Shown one piece after another: positions 1 to 9,277 of a DNA stretch of 64,000 nt. The notes under the pieces are model-generated. The model was not told the origin of the DNA. It saw only the letters and a list, made by a program, of their open reading frames with translations, and searched no databases. The translations under genes were made by a program, and so were the position numbers. Every line of letters begins with the position of its first letter. Position 1 is the first letter of the stretch. Source of the stretch: Curtobacterium luteum (GTDB lineage: Bacteria > Actinomycetota > Actinomycetes > Actinomycetales > Microbacteriaceae); contig NZ_BMOI01000001.1 in the NCBI RefSeq assembly GCF_014646995.1, positions 672,432-736,431 of the forward strand. The letters run 5' to 3'.

Positions 1-933
1 CACCTCGACGACCTTCTCCGGCGTCATGTCGAGCTCACGGGCGAGCTCTTCCGGAGTGGGCTCGCGACCGAGGTCCTGCAGCATCTGGCGCTGCACACGC
101 GCCAGCTTGTTGATGACCTCGACCATGTGTACCGGGATGCGGATCGTGCGGGCCTGGTCGGCCATGGCACGGGTGATCGCCTGGCGGATCCACCACGTCG
201 CGTAGGTCGAGAACTTGAAGCCCTTCGTGTAGTCGAACTTCTCGACCGCACGGATCAGGCCCAGGTTGCCTTCCTGGATGAGGTCCAGGAACTGCATGCC
301 GCGGCCCGTGTAGCGCTTGGCGAGCGAGACCACCAGACGGAGGTTCGCGCCGAGCAGGTGCGACTTCGCGCGCTGGCCGTCGCGGGCCACCCAGCGGAGT
401 TCGCGCTCCTCGGGCTTCGACAGACCGGTCGAGTGCTGCAGCTTGTCCTCGGCGAACAGGCCGGCCTCGATGCGCATCGCGAGCTCGACCTCCTGCTCGG
501 CGTTGAGGAGCGCGACCTTGCCGATCTGCTTCAGGTAGTCCTTCACCGGGTCCGCGGTGGCACCCGTGATGGTCGTCGAGTAGACCGGCGCCTCGTCGTC
601 GTCGGACTGCGAGATGACGAGCGCTCCGGCAGCGACCGCGGCGGCTTCGGCCTTGGTGTCCTTCGGGGCGTCCTCGTCGGTGTCGGCGTCGTCGGCGGTG
701 TCGTCCGCGGACTCGTCCACGGGCTCGACGGGCTCGTCGTCGAGCTCCTCGTCGTCGGCCTTCGCCTTCTTGCCGCCCTTGGCGGTGGTCTTCTGCGGCG
801 CGGCCTTCTTCGCCGGCGCCTTGGTGGCGCGCTTCTTCGGCGCAGCCGTCCCCTCGGCCTCGGCGGTCTCGGCCGTCGTGCCGTCGGGCTCGGTGTCCTT
901 CGTGGGATCGATCGTCGTGCTCCGGGCAGCCAT
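1..933 (-). CDS. rpoD: Primary RNA polymerase sigma factor (RpoD/SigA), 5' part
   Basis: Housekeeping sigma-70 factor; the gene runs off the left edge after about 311 codons. Residues 1-115 form a Lys/Ala-rich then acidic tail typical of actinobacterial SigA. Region 1.2 follows ([16 protein letters not shown]). Region 2 is nearly canonical, with [31 protein letters not shown], the -10 recognition segment [20 protein letters not shown] and [18 protein letters not shown], and then the start of region 3. Regions 3-4 lie outside the window. The start is ATG at 933, preceded by GAGAGGTGA at a good distance, so this gene has a leader. Identification is secure; the only limit is that the C-terminal half is missing from the window. 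Confidence 0.97.
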   Translation of the reverse strand, partial: MAARSTTIDPTKDTEPDGTTAETAEAEGTAAPKKRATKAPAKKAAPQKTTAKGGKKAKADDEELDDEPVEPVDESADDTADDADTDEDAPKDTKAEAAAVAAGALVISQSDDDEAPVYSTTITGATADPVKDYLKQIGKVALLNAEQEVELAMRIEAGLFAEDKLQHSTGLSKPEERELRWVARDGQRAKSHLLGANLRLVVSLAKRYTGRGMQFLDLIQEGNLGLIRAVEKFDYTKGFKFSTYATWWIRQAITRAMADQARTIRIPVHMVEVINKLARVQRQMLQDLGREPTPEELARELDMTPEKVVEV

Positions 934-1026
934 GCGATCACCTCTCTCGTCGTGCCACGTTCGTGGGGTCGTGGCCTCCCTCGCCGCCCAGGGCCGTCGC
1001 CGCAGTCCCCCGCGTCAGCCGGTCCT

Positions 1027-1058
1027 ACCTATCCGGGCAGCACTAGGACCCATGTCAA
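1027..1058 (-). promoter_or_regulatory. Candidate rpoD promoter
   Basis: On the minus strand a perfect TTGACA (1053-1058) lies upstream of GATAGGT (1026-1032). The spacing of 18-20 nt is slightly long, so this is only a candidate. It would give a leader of about 90 nt for the sigma factor gene. Confidence 0.35.
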
Positions 1059-1124
1059 GTCCCCCGGTTTCCACGCGCTCCGGCAGGAACGTCTGGTCAC
1101 GAGGGCCCGATGGGTCCGTAGTCA

Positions 1125-2444
1125 TTATTGCACGCCGCGCTTCCGCACACGTGCAACCAGTGCAACCCAGAGCGGGCCGACGCGTATTCCCTCCTGTTCG
1201 TGCAGCACGCGGCGGGTCCGGTGCCGCGCGTGCAGGAGCATCACGACGCCGAACCCGACCACCACGTACTGCACGATGAGGGCGAGTCGGAAGTTCGCCC
1301 AGGCGAACACGGTCTGGCCCGTGGCGCGCGACGCTGCGTCGAGCAGGATCCCGACGAGGAACATCATGACGAACGCCGCGAGGAAGCCACCGACGTTCAC
1401 GAGACCGTTCGCCGAGCCCAGGGCCCCGACCGGGTTGAACGAGCGGGCGAAGTCGAACCCGATCAGCGAACCGGGGCCGCCGATGCCCATCGCGACAACC
1501 AGGAGGACGAGGAGCCAGGTCGGCGGCTGTCCGGGCCACGTCAGCACCGCGGTCCAGACCACCGCGAGGGCCGCGACGCACCCGAGCACCAGGTTCGACC
1601 GGCGGAGCGGGTACCGGGCGCAGAGCACGCCGAGCAACGGACCGGCGACGAAGCCGGTGACGACGATGACGGTCAGGAAGCCCGCGGCCTCGGTCGCGCT
1701 GTACCCGAGCCCGCGCAGCATCGGCACGCCCCAGAGGAGCGAGAACACCGTGCCCGAGGACTGCGTCACGTAGTGCGACCAGAACCCGAGCTGCGTCCCC
1801 GGGCGCCGGACGGCGTGCGTGAAGGTCCGGAGCGCGCCGCCCCAGGAGTGCGGCAGCGGGATCGCCCCCGTCCGGACCGGCACCGGGCCGTTCCGCACCA
1901 CGACGAACGCGAGCACGAACCCCACCGCCCCGGCTGCGGCGGCGACCCCGTACGCAGTGGTCCACCCGGTGGTGTGCAGCAGCAGCGCGAACGGGAAGGC
2001 CGACAGCACCTGGCCGACCTGTCCGAGGTTGCCGGTCCACTGCGAGATCTGCGGCAGGATCCGGCCGCTGAACCACATCGGGAGCAGCCGGATCACCGAG
2101 ATGAACGTCATCGCGTCGCCCGCCCCCACGAGCACGCGCCCGGCGATCGCCGGTCCGATCGTGGGCGACACCGCGACGACGGCCTGGCCGACGACGAGCA
2201 GGGCGGCGCCGAGGAGCACGAGCCGGCGCGGACCGAAGCGGTCGAGCGCGATGCCGACCGGGATCTGCAGCGCGGCGTACACCGCGATCTGGACGACAGC
2301 GAGGGTCGAGAGGACCGCCGCGGACACCGCGAAGCGCTCCTGCGCGTCGACGCCGGACACCCCGAGGGAGGACCGCTGCACCACCGCGAGCACGTACGCG
2401 AGCACCGCGACGCCCCAGACGAGGAAGGCGCGGCGGGAGTTCAC
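1125..2444 (-). CDS. MFS transporter
   Basis: 439-aa integral membrane protein of the major facilitator superfamily with about 12 hydrophobic segments. The first helix (AFLVWGVAVLAYVLAV) starts a few residues in, and the loop after helix 2 carries IALDRFGPRRLVLLG, the usual D-R-x-G-R-R motif. Architecture and length resemble sugar-phosphate/hexuronate-type MFS carriers, but the substrate cannot be read from sequence. The start is GTG at 2444. TAGCCT lies 6 nt upstream (2451-2456) and there is no ribosome binding site, so a leaderless mRNA is likely. It stands alone between rpoD and the PAC2 gene. Confidence 0.85.
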   Translation of the reverse strand: MNSRRAFLVWGVAVLAYVLAVVQRSSLGVSGVDAQERFAVSAAVLSTLAVVQIAVYAALQIPVGIALDRFGPRRLVLLGAALLVVGQAVVAVSPTIGPAIAGRVLVGAGDAMTFISVIRLLPMWFSGRILPQISQWTGNLGQVGQVLSAFPFALLLHTTGWTTAYGVAAAAGAVGFVLAFVVVRNGPVPVRTGAIPLPHSWGGALRTFTHAVRRPGTQLGFWSHYVTQSSGTVFSLLWGVPMLRGLGYSATEAAGFLTVIVVTGFVAGPLLGVLCARYPLRRSNLVLGCVAALAVVWTAVLTWPGQPPTWLLVLLVVAMGIGGPGSLIGFDFARSFNPVGALGSANGLVNVGGFLAAFVMMFLVGILLDAASRATGQTVFAWANFRLALIVQYVVVGFGVVMLLHARHRTRRVLHEQEGIRVGPLWVALVARVRKRGVQ

Positions 2445-2545
2445 CCGGCCAGGCTACCGGCACGCCAGCACCGGGCCGGATGCGCGGCGCGACCTGTGGA
2501 GAACCGCACCCGCGAGGCGGGCGCGCACCGTGCCTCCAGGCAGGA

Positions 2546-2564
2546 ACCGGACGGGAGGCCCGTC
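2546..2564. terminator. Short GGAGGC-type hairpin
   Basis: An 8-bp stem (CGGACGGG/CCCGTCCG) with a 3-nt loop sits in the gap downstream of the PAC2 gene. It has the same core as the longer palindromes at 25692 and 54725. It may act as the PAC2 terminator. Confidence 0.5.
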
Positions 2565-2604
2565 CGACGTCCGCGACGCGACCCGCGTCCGACGCCGCCC
2601 GGGA

Positions 2605-3528
2605 TCAGTCCGCGGTGCCGTCGCCCTGCGCGCGACGGTCCGCCAGGAAGCGCTCGAGCTCGGCCGCGACCGCGTCCGCCGAGGGGACCTCGCCGTCGAC
2701 ACCGGTGAGCGGCGAGCCGATCGGGTTGCCGGCCATGTACTCGTCGTGCCGTTCCTCGAGGACACCGACGAGCCGCTGCAGCTCGCCGTTGCCCGCGACC
2801 TGCTCGTCGACCCGCGACAGGAACTCGCGCCCCTCCTCGCGGAGCGCGTCCGAGGGGAAGATCAGCCCGGTCGCCGCCGAGACGCCCGCGAGGGCCGCGA
2901 CCGCGGCGTCCGGGAACTCGGTGTCCGACAGGTAGTGCGGGACGAGGAGGACGAGTCCGGTGACCCCGTGTCCGGACTGCGCGAGCCGGTGCTCGACCAG
3001 GTGCAGCACGTTCGCGGGAGCCTGGGTCTCCGGCTTCCAGACGCTCATCTGCTCGACGAGGTCGGCGCGCGTGCCCGACACCGTCATCCGGATCGGCCGG
3101 GTGTGCGGGACGGGCATCGGGATCGACTGCACCCACGTCGTGTCGGCGACCTGCAGTTGCTCGACGAGGCCGGCCACAGCCGCGACGAACGCGTTCCAGC
3201 GGAAGTCCGGCTCGTACCCCGAGAGGAAGAGGAAGGGCTGACCGAGCTCGTCGCGCACGAGGGACAGCGTCAGCCGCGGCACGGCGACCGACTCGATGTG
3301 GTCGTGCTCGAAGGTGATCACCGGTCGCCGCGCCCGCCAGTCGAGCAGCACGTCCGGGTCGAACTCGACGACCGTCGTGACGTCGAGCACGCCCTCGATC
3401 GACGACGTGACCTGGGCGACCGCGGACCCCGCGTCGGCGAAGCCGGTGAGCGCCGCGACGAGGTGGAGGCCCGCCGGCACCTCGGGGGCACCGTCGACGA
3501 ACGAGTAGAGGTCCTCGGGGTGGTTCAC
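2605..3528 (-). CDS. PAC2 family protein
   Basis: 307-aa soluble protein of the PAC2 (proteasome assembly chaperone 2-like) family, common in Actinobacteria and of uncertain role. Family features are the N-terminal HLVAALTGFADAGSAVAQ segment, the central VSGTRADLVEQMSVWKPE region, GLVLLVPHYLSDTEFPDAAVAAL, and a Glu-rich C-terminal helix ending in an aspartate. An in-frame ATG at 3537 adds three residues, but that codon overlaps the TAGCAT box (3536-3541). TAGCAT then leaves 7 nt before the GTG at 3528, matching the leaderless pattern of this window, so I chose the GTG. It is divergent from pepA. Confidence 0.85.
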   Translation of the reverse strand: MNHPEDLYSFVDGAPEVPAGLHLVAALTGFADAGSAVAQVTSSIEGVLDVTTVVEFDPDVLLDWRARRPVITFEHDHIESVAVPRLTLSLVRDELGQPFLFLSGYEPDFRWNAFVAAVAGLVEQLQVADTTWVQSIPMPVPHTRPIRMTVSGTRADLVEQMSVWKPETQAPANVLHLVEHRLAQSGHGVTGLVLLVPHYLSDTEFPDAAVAALAGVSAATGLIFPSDALREEGREFLSRVDEQVAGNGELQRLVGVLEERHDEYMAGNPIGSPLTGVDGEVPSADAVAAELERFLADRRAQGDGTAD

Positions 3529-3612
3529 CGTCCCCATGCTAGGCGGGCACGGGCGACGCCCCGGGCGGCAGGGCCACGCCGACAGCGAACAGGCCGCGGA
3601 TAGGGTTGGGGC

Positions 3613-5076
3613 ATGGTCCGACCGATCCTCTCCACCGTCTCGTCCGCCCCGACCGACACGGAGGCCGACGTCCTCGTCGTCGGCGTCCGACCGGGGGTGG
3701 ACGGCGGGCCCGCGACCCTCGTCGACACCGACCTGCTCGGCGACCTCGACCTCGCCGCGATCGGCGTGACGGGCGCCAAGGACCAGCTCGTGCGCCTCCC
3801 GGGCACGGGCGTCGCCGCCGCGTCGGTCGCGCTCATCGGCCTCGGCTCGGGCACCGACGCCGCCGCGGTGCGCAGCGCCGCCGGCAGCGCCGTGCGCCAG
3901 CTGCCCCTCGCGACGTCGATCGCGCTCGCCCTGCCGACCGCGACCGCCGAGCTGGTCGAGGCGGCCCTCGAGGGTGCGGCGCTCGGGTCCTACGTCTTCA
4001 CCGCCCACAAGGGCACCGGCACGACCGGGCCCGTCCGCGGCGACCAGCGGATCGCTGTCGTCGCGCCCGCCGGCGTCGAGGTCGACCCGACCCGCGCGTC
4101 GGTGGTCGCCGAGGCGGCCGCGACCGTCCGGGACCTCGTCAACACCGCCGCCGGCGACCTCGGCCCCGCGGACGTGGCGGACGTCGCGGTCGCGCAGGCG
4201 GATGGCCTCCCCCTCACCGTCGAGGTCCTCGACGAGCACGAGCTCGAGGCGCAGGGCTTCGGCGGGATCGCCGGGGTCGGTCGCGGATCGGTCCGCCCCC
4301 CGCGGCTCGTCGTCGTCCGGTACGCGCCCGAGTCCGCGACCAAGCACCTCGCCCTCGTCGGCAAGGGCATCACGTTCGACTCGGGCGGCCTCTCGCTGAA
4401 GCCCGCCGCGTCGATGCTCGGCATGAAGACGGACATGACGGGCGCGGCCACGGTGCTCGCCGCGACCGTCGCCGCCGCGAAGCTCGGACTCGACACGAAG
4501 GTCAGCGCCTGGCTCTGCCTCGCCGAGAACATGCCGTCCGGTTCGGCCACGCGGCCCGGCGACGTCCTGACGCTCAAGAACGGCAAGACCGTCGAGGTCA
4601 CCAACACCGACGCCGAGGGCCGGCTGGTCCTCGGCGACGGCATGGCGGCCGCGTCGCTCGAGCACCCGGACGCCATCGTCGACGTCGCGACGCTCACGGG
4701 CGCGCAGGTCGTCGCGCTCGGTGACCGCACCACGGGCCTGATGGGCAGCGACGACCTCGTCGCGCAGGTGCGGGCGATCGCGGACGCCGTGGCGGAGCCG
4801 ATCTGGCCGATGCCGCTGCCCGAGGAACTCGACGCACGGCTCGCCAGCGACGTCGCCGACATGGTCAACGCGACCGTCGGCAATCCGGCCGGCGGCATGC
4901 TCCTCGCGGGCAAGTTCCTCGAGCGCTTCGTCGGCGAGGGCATCCCGTGGGCACACCTCGACATCGCCGGCCCCTCGGAGCACAAGGGCGGCGGCTACGG
5001 ATGGCTCGGCAAGGGCGCCACGGGCGTCATGGTCCGGACACTCATCGCGCTCGCAGAAGAGCTCCAGTCCAGGTAG
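3613..5076 (+). CDS. pepA: Leucyl aminopeptidase (M17)
   Basis: 487-aa cytosolic M17 aminopeptidase that removes N-terminal residues from peptides using two metal ions. The family-specific metal/catalytic segments are present: LVGKGITFDSGGLSLKP around residues 250-266 and the signature NTDAEGRLVLGDG around 330-342, with the catalytic Arg inside it. The C-terminal domain contains HLDIAGPSEHKGGGYGW. Length is normal. TAGGGT at 3601-3606, 6 nt before the ATG, and the absence of a Shine-Dalgarno point to a leaderless transcript. The gene lies just upstream of lpdA and sucB, an order also known from mycobacteria (pepB-dlaT). Confidence 0.96.
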   Translation: MVRPILSTVSSAPTDTEADVLVVGVRPGVDGGPATLVDTDLLGDLDLAAIGVTGAKDQLVRLPGTGVAAASVALIGLGSGTDAAAVRSAAGSAVRQLPLATSIALALPTATAELVEAALEGAALGSYVFTAHKGTGTTGPVRGDQRIAVVAPAGVEVDPTRASVVAEAAATVRDLVNTAAGDLGPADVADVAVAQADGLPLTVEVLDEHELEAQGFGGIAGVGRGSVRPPRLVVVRYAPESATKHLALVGKGITFDSGGLSLKPAASMLGMKTDMTGAATVLAATVAAAKLGLDTKVSAWLCLAENMPSGSATRPGDVLTLKNGKTVEVTNTDAEGRLVLGDGMAAASLEHPDAIVDVATLTGAQVVALGDRTTGLMGSDDLVAQVRAIADAVAEPIWPMPLPEELDARLASDVADMVNATVGNPAGGMLLAGKFLERFVGEGIPWAHLDIAGPSEHKGGGYGWLGKGATGVMVRTLIALAEELQSR

Positions 5077-5232
5077 TAGGTTTGAGTCCGGCGGGGCGGC
5101 CGCGTGCGCGCGCACCCCGCCGGACCCACACGGGACGGGACCGGAACCACACGGTCCGACCGTGGGACGCCGCTCGCCGCGGTGTCCACGGGGCCTGACC
5201 GGTCCCGAACACGCACGAGGGAGTTGCACCAG

Positions 5233-6606
5233 GTGACGGAACAGACTTACGACGTCGTGGTCCTCGGTGGCGGCAGCGGTGGCTACGCCGCAGCGCTCCG
5301 GGCCGCCGAGCTCGGGATGAACGTCGCGCTCATCGAGGGAGACAAGCTCGGGGGGACGTGTCTGCACCGCGGGTGCATCCCGACGAAGGCGCTCCTGCAC
5401 GCGGCCGAGATCGCCGACGGCACGCGCGACGCCGAGAAGTACGGCGTGATCGCCGAGTTCGCCGGCGTCGAGGTCCCGAAGGTCATCGAGTACCAGCAGG
5501 GCGTCATCTCCTCGAAGTACAAGGGTCTCCAGGGCCTCATCAAGGCGCGGAAGATCACCGTCGTCGAGGGCTGGGGTCGTCTGACCTCGCCGAACACCGT
5601 GCAGGTCGGCGACCAGACCGTGACCGGCAAGAACGTCGTGCTCGCGACCGGTTCCTACTCGCGGTCCCTCCCCGGGCTCGAGATCGGCGGCCGGGTCATC
5701 ACCTCCGAGACCGCCCTCAAGATGGACTACGTCCCGAACAAGGTCGTCATCCTCGGTGGCGGCGTCATCGGCGTCGAGTTCGCCAGCGTCTGGAAGTCCT
5801 TCGGTGCCGAGGTGACGATCGTGGAGGCGCTGCCCCACCTCATCCCCGCCGAGGACGAGTCGATGTCGAAGCAGCTCGAGCGCGCCTTCCGCAAGCGCGG
5901 CATCGAGTTCTCCCTCGGCGTGCGCTTCCAGGGCGTCGAGCAGCACGAGAACGGCGTCGTCGTCACGCTCGAGGACGGCAAGACCTTCGAGGGCGACGTC
6001 ATGCTCGTCGCCGTCGGCCGCGGCCCGCTCACCCAGAACATGGGCTTCGAGGAGGTCGGCGTCACGATGGACCGCGGGTTCGTCACGACGAACGAGCGCC
6101 TCGCCACGAACGTGCCGAACGTGTACGCCGTCGGCGACATCGTCCCCGGTCTGCAGCTCGCCCACCGCGGCTTCCAGCAGGGCATCTTCGTCGCCGAGGA
6201 GATCGCGGGCCTGAACCCGGTCGTCATCTCGGACACGAACATCCCGAAGATCACGTACTCCGACCCCGAGGTCGCGTCCGTCGGTCTCTCCCAGGCGAAG
6301 GCCGAGGAGCAGTACGGCGCCGACAAGGTGGACACCTACGAGTACAACCTCGCCGGCAACGGCAAGAGCCACATCATCGGGACCTCCGGCTCGGTCAAGG
6401 TCGTCCGCGTGGTCGACGGTCCGGTCGTCGGCGTCAGCATGATCGGAGCCCGCGTCGGCGAGCTCATCGGCGAGGCACAGCTCGTCGTCAACTGGGAGGC
6501 CTACCCGGAGGACATCGCTCCCCTGGTCCACGGACACCCCACGCAGAACGAGGCGCTGGGCGAGGCGTTCCTGCACCTCGCGGGCAAGCCCCTGCACGCC
6601 CTGTGA
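5233..6606 (+). CDS. lpdA: Dihydrolipoyl dehydrogenase (E3)
   Basis: 457-aa flavoprotein that reoxidises dihydrolipoamide in the 2-oxoacid dehydrogenase complexes, with FAD and NAD+ as cofactors. Visible features are the FAD-binding VVVLGGGSGGYAAALRAAE at the N-terminus, the redox-active disulfide GGTCLHRGCIP (Cys43 and Cys48), a second GxGxxG for NAD (VVILGGGVIGVEFASVWKS), and the C-terminal dimer segment with His-Glu dyad (HGHPTQNEALGEAF). The reading frame stays open upstream to 5104, but I chose the GTG at 5233 because GAGGGAG lies about 10 nt before it and because FAD-domain homology begins there. It is followed 49 nt later by sucB and is very probably cotranscribed with it. Confidence 0.97.
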   Translation: MTEQTYDVVVLGGGSGGYAAALRAAELGMNVALIEGDKLGGTCLHRGCIPTKALLHAAEIADGTRDAEKYGVIAEFAGVEVPKVIEYQQGVISSKYKGLQGLIKARKITVVEGWGRLTSPNTVQVGDQTVTGKNVVLATGSYSRSLPGLEIGGRVITSETALKMDYVPNKVVILGGGVIGVEFASVWKSFGAEVTIVEALPHLIPAEDESMSKQLERAFRKRGIEFSLGVRFQGVEQHENGVVVTLEDGKTFEGDVMLVAVGRGPLTQNMGFEEVGVTMDRGFVTTNERLATNVPNVYAVGDIVPGLQLAHRGFQQGIFVAEEIAGLNPVVISDTNIPKITYSDPEVASVGLSQAKAEEQYGADKVDTYEYNLAGNGKSHIIGTSGSVKVVRVVDGPVVGVSMIGARVGELIGEAQLVVNWEAYPEDIAPLVHGHPTQNEALGEAFLHLAGKPLHAL

Positions 6607-6655
6607 ACATCATGACCACCACCACGAACCACCCCTGCGAAGAGGAGTCCACCCG

Positions 6656-8182
6656 ATGAGCGAATCCGTCAACCTCCCGGCGCTCGGCGAGAGCGTCACC
6701 GAGGGCACGGTCACACGATGGCTGAAGAACGTCGGTGACCGGGTCGAGGTCGACGAGCCGCTGCTCGAGGTCTCGACCGACAAGGTCGACACCGAGATCC
6801 CGTCGCCCGTCGCGGGCGTCGTCGAGGAGATCCTCGTCCAGGAGGACGAGACCGTCGAGGTCGGCACCGCGCTGGTGAAGATCGGCGACGGCTCCGGCTC
6901 CGGTGACCAAGGCGGCTCCGACGAGGGCGCCGCCGACTCGGGCGCCGACCAGGGGACGGACGCGGCCCAGGCCGACGCCACCGAGCCCGAGCCCGCCCCG
7001 AGCACGGAGCAGCAGGAGGAGCAGAAGGCTCCCGAGCCGCAGCAGGCCGAGCCCGCGCCGGGGGGCCAGACGCAGCCCGCCGCGCCGCAGGCCCCCTCGG
7101 CTCCGCCGGTGCCGCAGGCCGCTCCGGTGCCGCCGCCCGCCGCCGCTCCCCCGGCAGCCGTCCCGGCACCCGCCGCAGCTCCCGCGCCGGCTGCTGCTCC
7201 GGCTCCGGCCGCTCCGGCCGCGTCCGGGCAGTCGGCCGCCGTGCCGAACCCGACGCAGGACGGCTCGGCCTCCGGCTACGTCACCCCGCTCGTGCGCAAG
7301 CTCGCGAACGAGCAGGGCGTCGACCTCGCGACCGTGACCGGCTCCGGTGTCGGTGGACGCATCCGCAAGGAGGACGTCCTCGCCGCTGCGGCTGCCGCCA
7401 CGAAGCCGGCTGCCGGCGGTCAGACCGCTGCCGCCCCCGCCGGTCCGTTCGTCGCCGAGGTGTCGCCGCTCCGCGGGACCCGCGAGAAGATGACCCGTCT
7501 CCGGAAGGTCGTCGCCGAGCGCGCCGTGCAGTCGATGACCTCGACCGCGCAGCTCACCAGCGTCGTCGAGGTCGACGTGACGAAGGTCGCGCAGTTCCGT
7601 GACGCGCACAAGGCCGAGTTCCTCGAGAAGACCGGTTCGAAGCTCTCCTTCATGCCGTTCTTCGCCCTCGCGGCGTCGGAGGCGCTCAAGGCGCACCCGA
7701 AGATCAACTCGACGGTCGACGGCGAGGAGATCGTCTACCCGGAGACCGAGAACGTCTCGATCGCGGTGGACACCGAGCGCGGTCTGCTCACTCCCGTGAT
7801 CAAGGACGCCGCGTCGCTGAACCTGGCGCAGTTCTCCCAGTCCATCGCCGACCTGGCCGAGCGCACGCGCAACAACCAGCTCAAGCCGGACGAGCTCGCG
7901 GGTGGCACGTTCACGCTGACCAACACCGGTTCGCGTGGCGCGCTGTTCGACACGCCCGTGGTGTTCCTGCCGCAGTCGGCGATCCTCGGGACGGGCATCG
8001 TCACGAAGCGTCCGGCGGTCGTGAAGGTCGACGGGCAGGAGGCCATCGCGATCCGCTCGTTCGTGTACCTGGCGCTGTCCTACGACCACCGGATCATCGA
8101 CGGTGCGGACGCGTCGCGCTACCTCGTCGCGGTGAAGAACCGGCTCGAGGAGGGCAACTTCGGCCCGAACCTCGGGTACTGA
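6656..8182 (+). CDS. sucB: Dihydrolipoamide acyltransferase (E2 of 2-oxoacid dehydrogenase)
   Basis: 508-aa E2 component. Domains in order: one lipoyl domain (residues 1-80) with lipoylated Lys43 in STDKVDTEIPSP; a long Ala/Pro/Glu-rich linker (about 85-200); the peripheral subunit-binding domain YVTPLVRKLANEQG (about 203-240); and the catalytic acyltransferase domain ending in SYDHRIIDGADASRYL with the active-site His and Asp. Actinobacterial proteins annotated SucB often serve as the pyruvate dehydrogenase E2 (mycobacterial DlaT), so succinyl versus acetyl specificity is open. RBS AGAGGAG precedes ATG 6656. lpdA is directly upstream. The lipB/lipA genes that follow in mycobacteria are not found in this window. 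Confidence 0.95.
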   Translation: MSESVNLPALGESVTEGTVTRWLKNVGDRVEVDEPLLEVSTDKVDTEIPSPVAGVVEEILVQEDETVEVGTALVKIGDGSGSGDQGGSDEGAADSGADQGTDAAQADATEPEPAPSTEQQEEQKAPEPQQAEPAPGGQTQPAAPQAPSAPPVPQAAPVPPPAAAPPAAVPAPAAAPAPAAAPAPAAPAASGQSAAVPNPTQDGSASGYVTPLVRKLANEQGVDLATVTGSGVGGRIRKEDVLAAAAAATKPAAGGQTAAAPAGPFVAEVSPLRGTREKMTRLRKVVAERAVQSMTSTAQLTSVVEVDVTKVAQFRDAHKAEFLEKTGSKLSFMPFFALAASEALKAHPKINSTVDGEEIVYPETENVSIAVDTERGLLTPVIKDAASLNLAQFSQSIADLAERTRNNQLKPDELAGGTFTLTNTGSRGALFDTPVVFLPQSAILGTGIVTKRPAVVKVDGQEAIAIRSFVYLALSYDHRIIDGADASRYLVAVKNRLEEGNFGPNLGY

Positions 8183-8198
8183 GCCCGGCACCTGCCGA

Positions 8199-8235
8199 GA
8201 ACGGCCCCGCTCCCGATCCGGGAGCGGGGCCGTTC
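8199..8235. terminator. Terminator hairpin after sucB
   Basis: A 16-bp perfect stem (GAACGGCCCCGCTCCC pairing with its complement) with a 5-nt loop lies between the convergent ends of sucB and the kinase-like gene. It can serve both strands. Confidence 0.85.
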
Positions 8236-8274
8236 CGCGTGCAGGCGGGCGTTCCCGGGGCTCCTGCGGGCGGG

Positions 8275-9225
8275 TCAGCGGCTGAGTCCCAGGACCGCGG
8301 CTCCGGCAACCCCGACCGCGACGACCACCGCGACGACGACCTGGCGGAGCGGGACGCGTCGGCTCCTGAACGGCACCCCGTGCTCGACGAGGTCCCGGAT
8401 GTGCTCGAGGACTGCGTCGAGGCTGCCGTCCTCCGTGGTCGTGCGCTCGGCCTTGGTCACGCCGACGAAGTCGAAGAGGTCTCTTGGTGGGTCCCACCGC
8501 ACCGGGCGCGGGGCTGCTGCACGGCGGACTGTCGACCTCGCCGCAGTGACGTCGTCCGGTCGCCCGGAACGCGCCGCCCGGACAGCAGCGTCCACTGCGG
8601 GCCGGCAGGGATCTCGGGGGTCGACCCGTTCCCAGACCTGGCGCACCGCGAGCAGGACGGCTTCGAGGCCGTCGACGCCCGGCGGGGTCCGCGGTGACGG
8701 AAGCGCTCGCGCTCCGTGCGGGGTCGGCGTCGTTCCGCGCGTCGTCGCCGACAGAGCGACCGATGACACCGTCGCCCCGAACGCGACCGAGGCCGGCGGA
8801 CGATCGCAGAGCACCACTGCGCCCGAATCGTCCACCACGACGTCCTCCGGCGACGCCGTCCCGAGCACGATCGCTCCGCCCGATGCCGCGACCGCGAGGT
8901 CGAGCAGTGGCATCGTCAGCGTGACGGCAACGCCCACGTTCGGGACCCCGATCCGGTCCAGCGCCGTCCCGATCGGCACACCGCTCGGCCGCAGGACCGC
9001 GGCTGCGAGCCGTCCGTCGGGCGTCCGTCCGACGGACAGGACCGGCACAAGGTGCCGGTCCGTCGACGCCGATCGGTCCGCGACCCAGCCGAGGAACACG
9101 TCCTCGGACGTCGCTGCCCACCATCCGCTGCGTTCACCGTCATCGTCCACGTCGACCATGCTCGTGCGCGCGGAGTCGGGGAGCACGCGGTTCCGCGGCC
9201 CTGTGGAGAGCCGTCGTTCGCCCAC
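8275..9225 (-). CDS. Kinase-like membrane-anchored protein of unknown function
   Basis: A protein of about 316 aa with one C-terminal membrane segment (VVVAVVVAVGVAGAAVLGL) after a basic stretch, so the bulk should be cytosolic. The middle has the spacing of a protein-kinase catalytic loop and activation segment: a helix ending LAVAASGGAIVLG, then SPEDVVVDDSGAVVLCDR, where active kinases have HxDxxxxNVLVD...VLxDFG. Here the catalytic His/Asp and DFG are not recognisable, so I infer a degenerate kinase fold; this needs structural confirmation. I chose GTG 9225 because GGAGG lies 5 nt upstream. Further in-frame starts exist at 9279 (overlapping the divergent gene) and 9159. It is divergent from the DUF4191 gene. 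Confidence 0.6.
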   Translation of the reverse strand: MGERRLSTGPRNRVLPDSARTSMVDVDDDGERSGWWAATSEDVFLGWVADRSASTDRHLVPVLSVGRTPDGRLAAAVLRPSGVPIGTALDRIGVPNVGVAVTLTMPLLDLAVAASGGAIVLGTASPEDVVVDDSGAVVLCDRPPASVAFGATVSSVALSATTRGTTPTPHGARALPSPRTPPGVDGLEAVLLAVRQVWERVDPRDPCRPAVDAAVRAARSGRPDDVTAARSTVRRAAAPRPVRWDPPRDLFDFVGVTKAERTTTEDGSLDAVLEHIRDLVEHGVPFRSRRVPLRQVVVAVVVAVGVAGAAVLGLSR

Positions 9226-9277
9226 AGCCTCCTCCGAGCCGGTCTCGGAGGGTGTGCTCAGGCCGTATCCTGTCTGC

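Noticed and set aside
2605..6597. 1330-codon open frame on the minus strand across pepA and lpdA
   Set aside because: It is the antisense of well-conserved genes in very GC-rich DNA. Only its last 307 codons (PAC2) have protein-like composition; the rest is Asp/Arg/Gly/Val shadow sequence.
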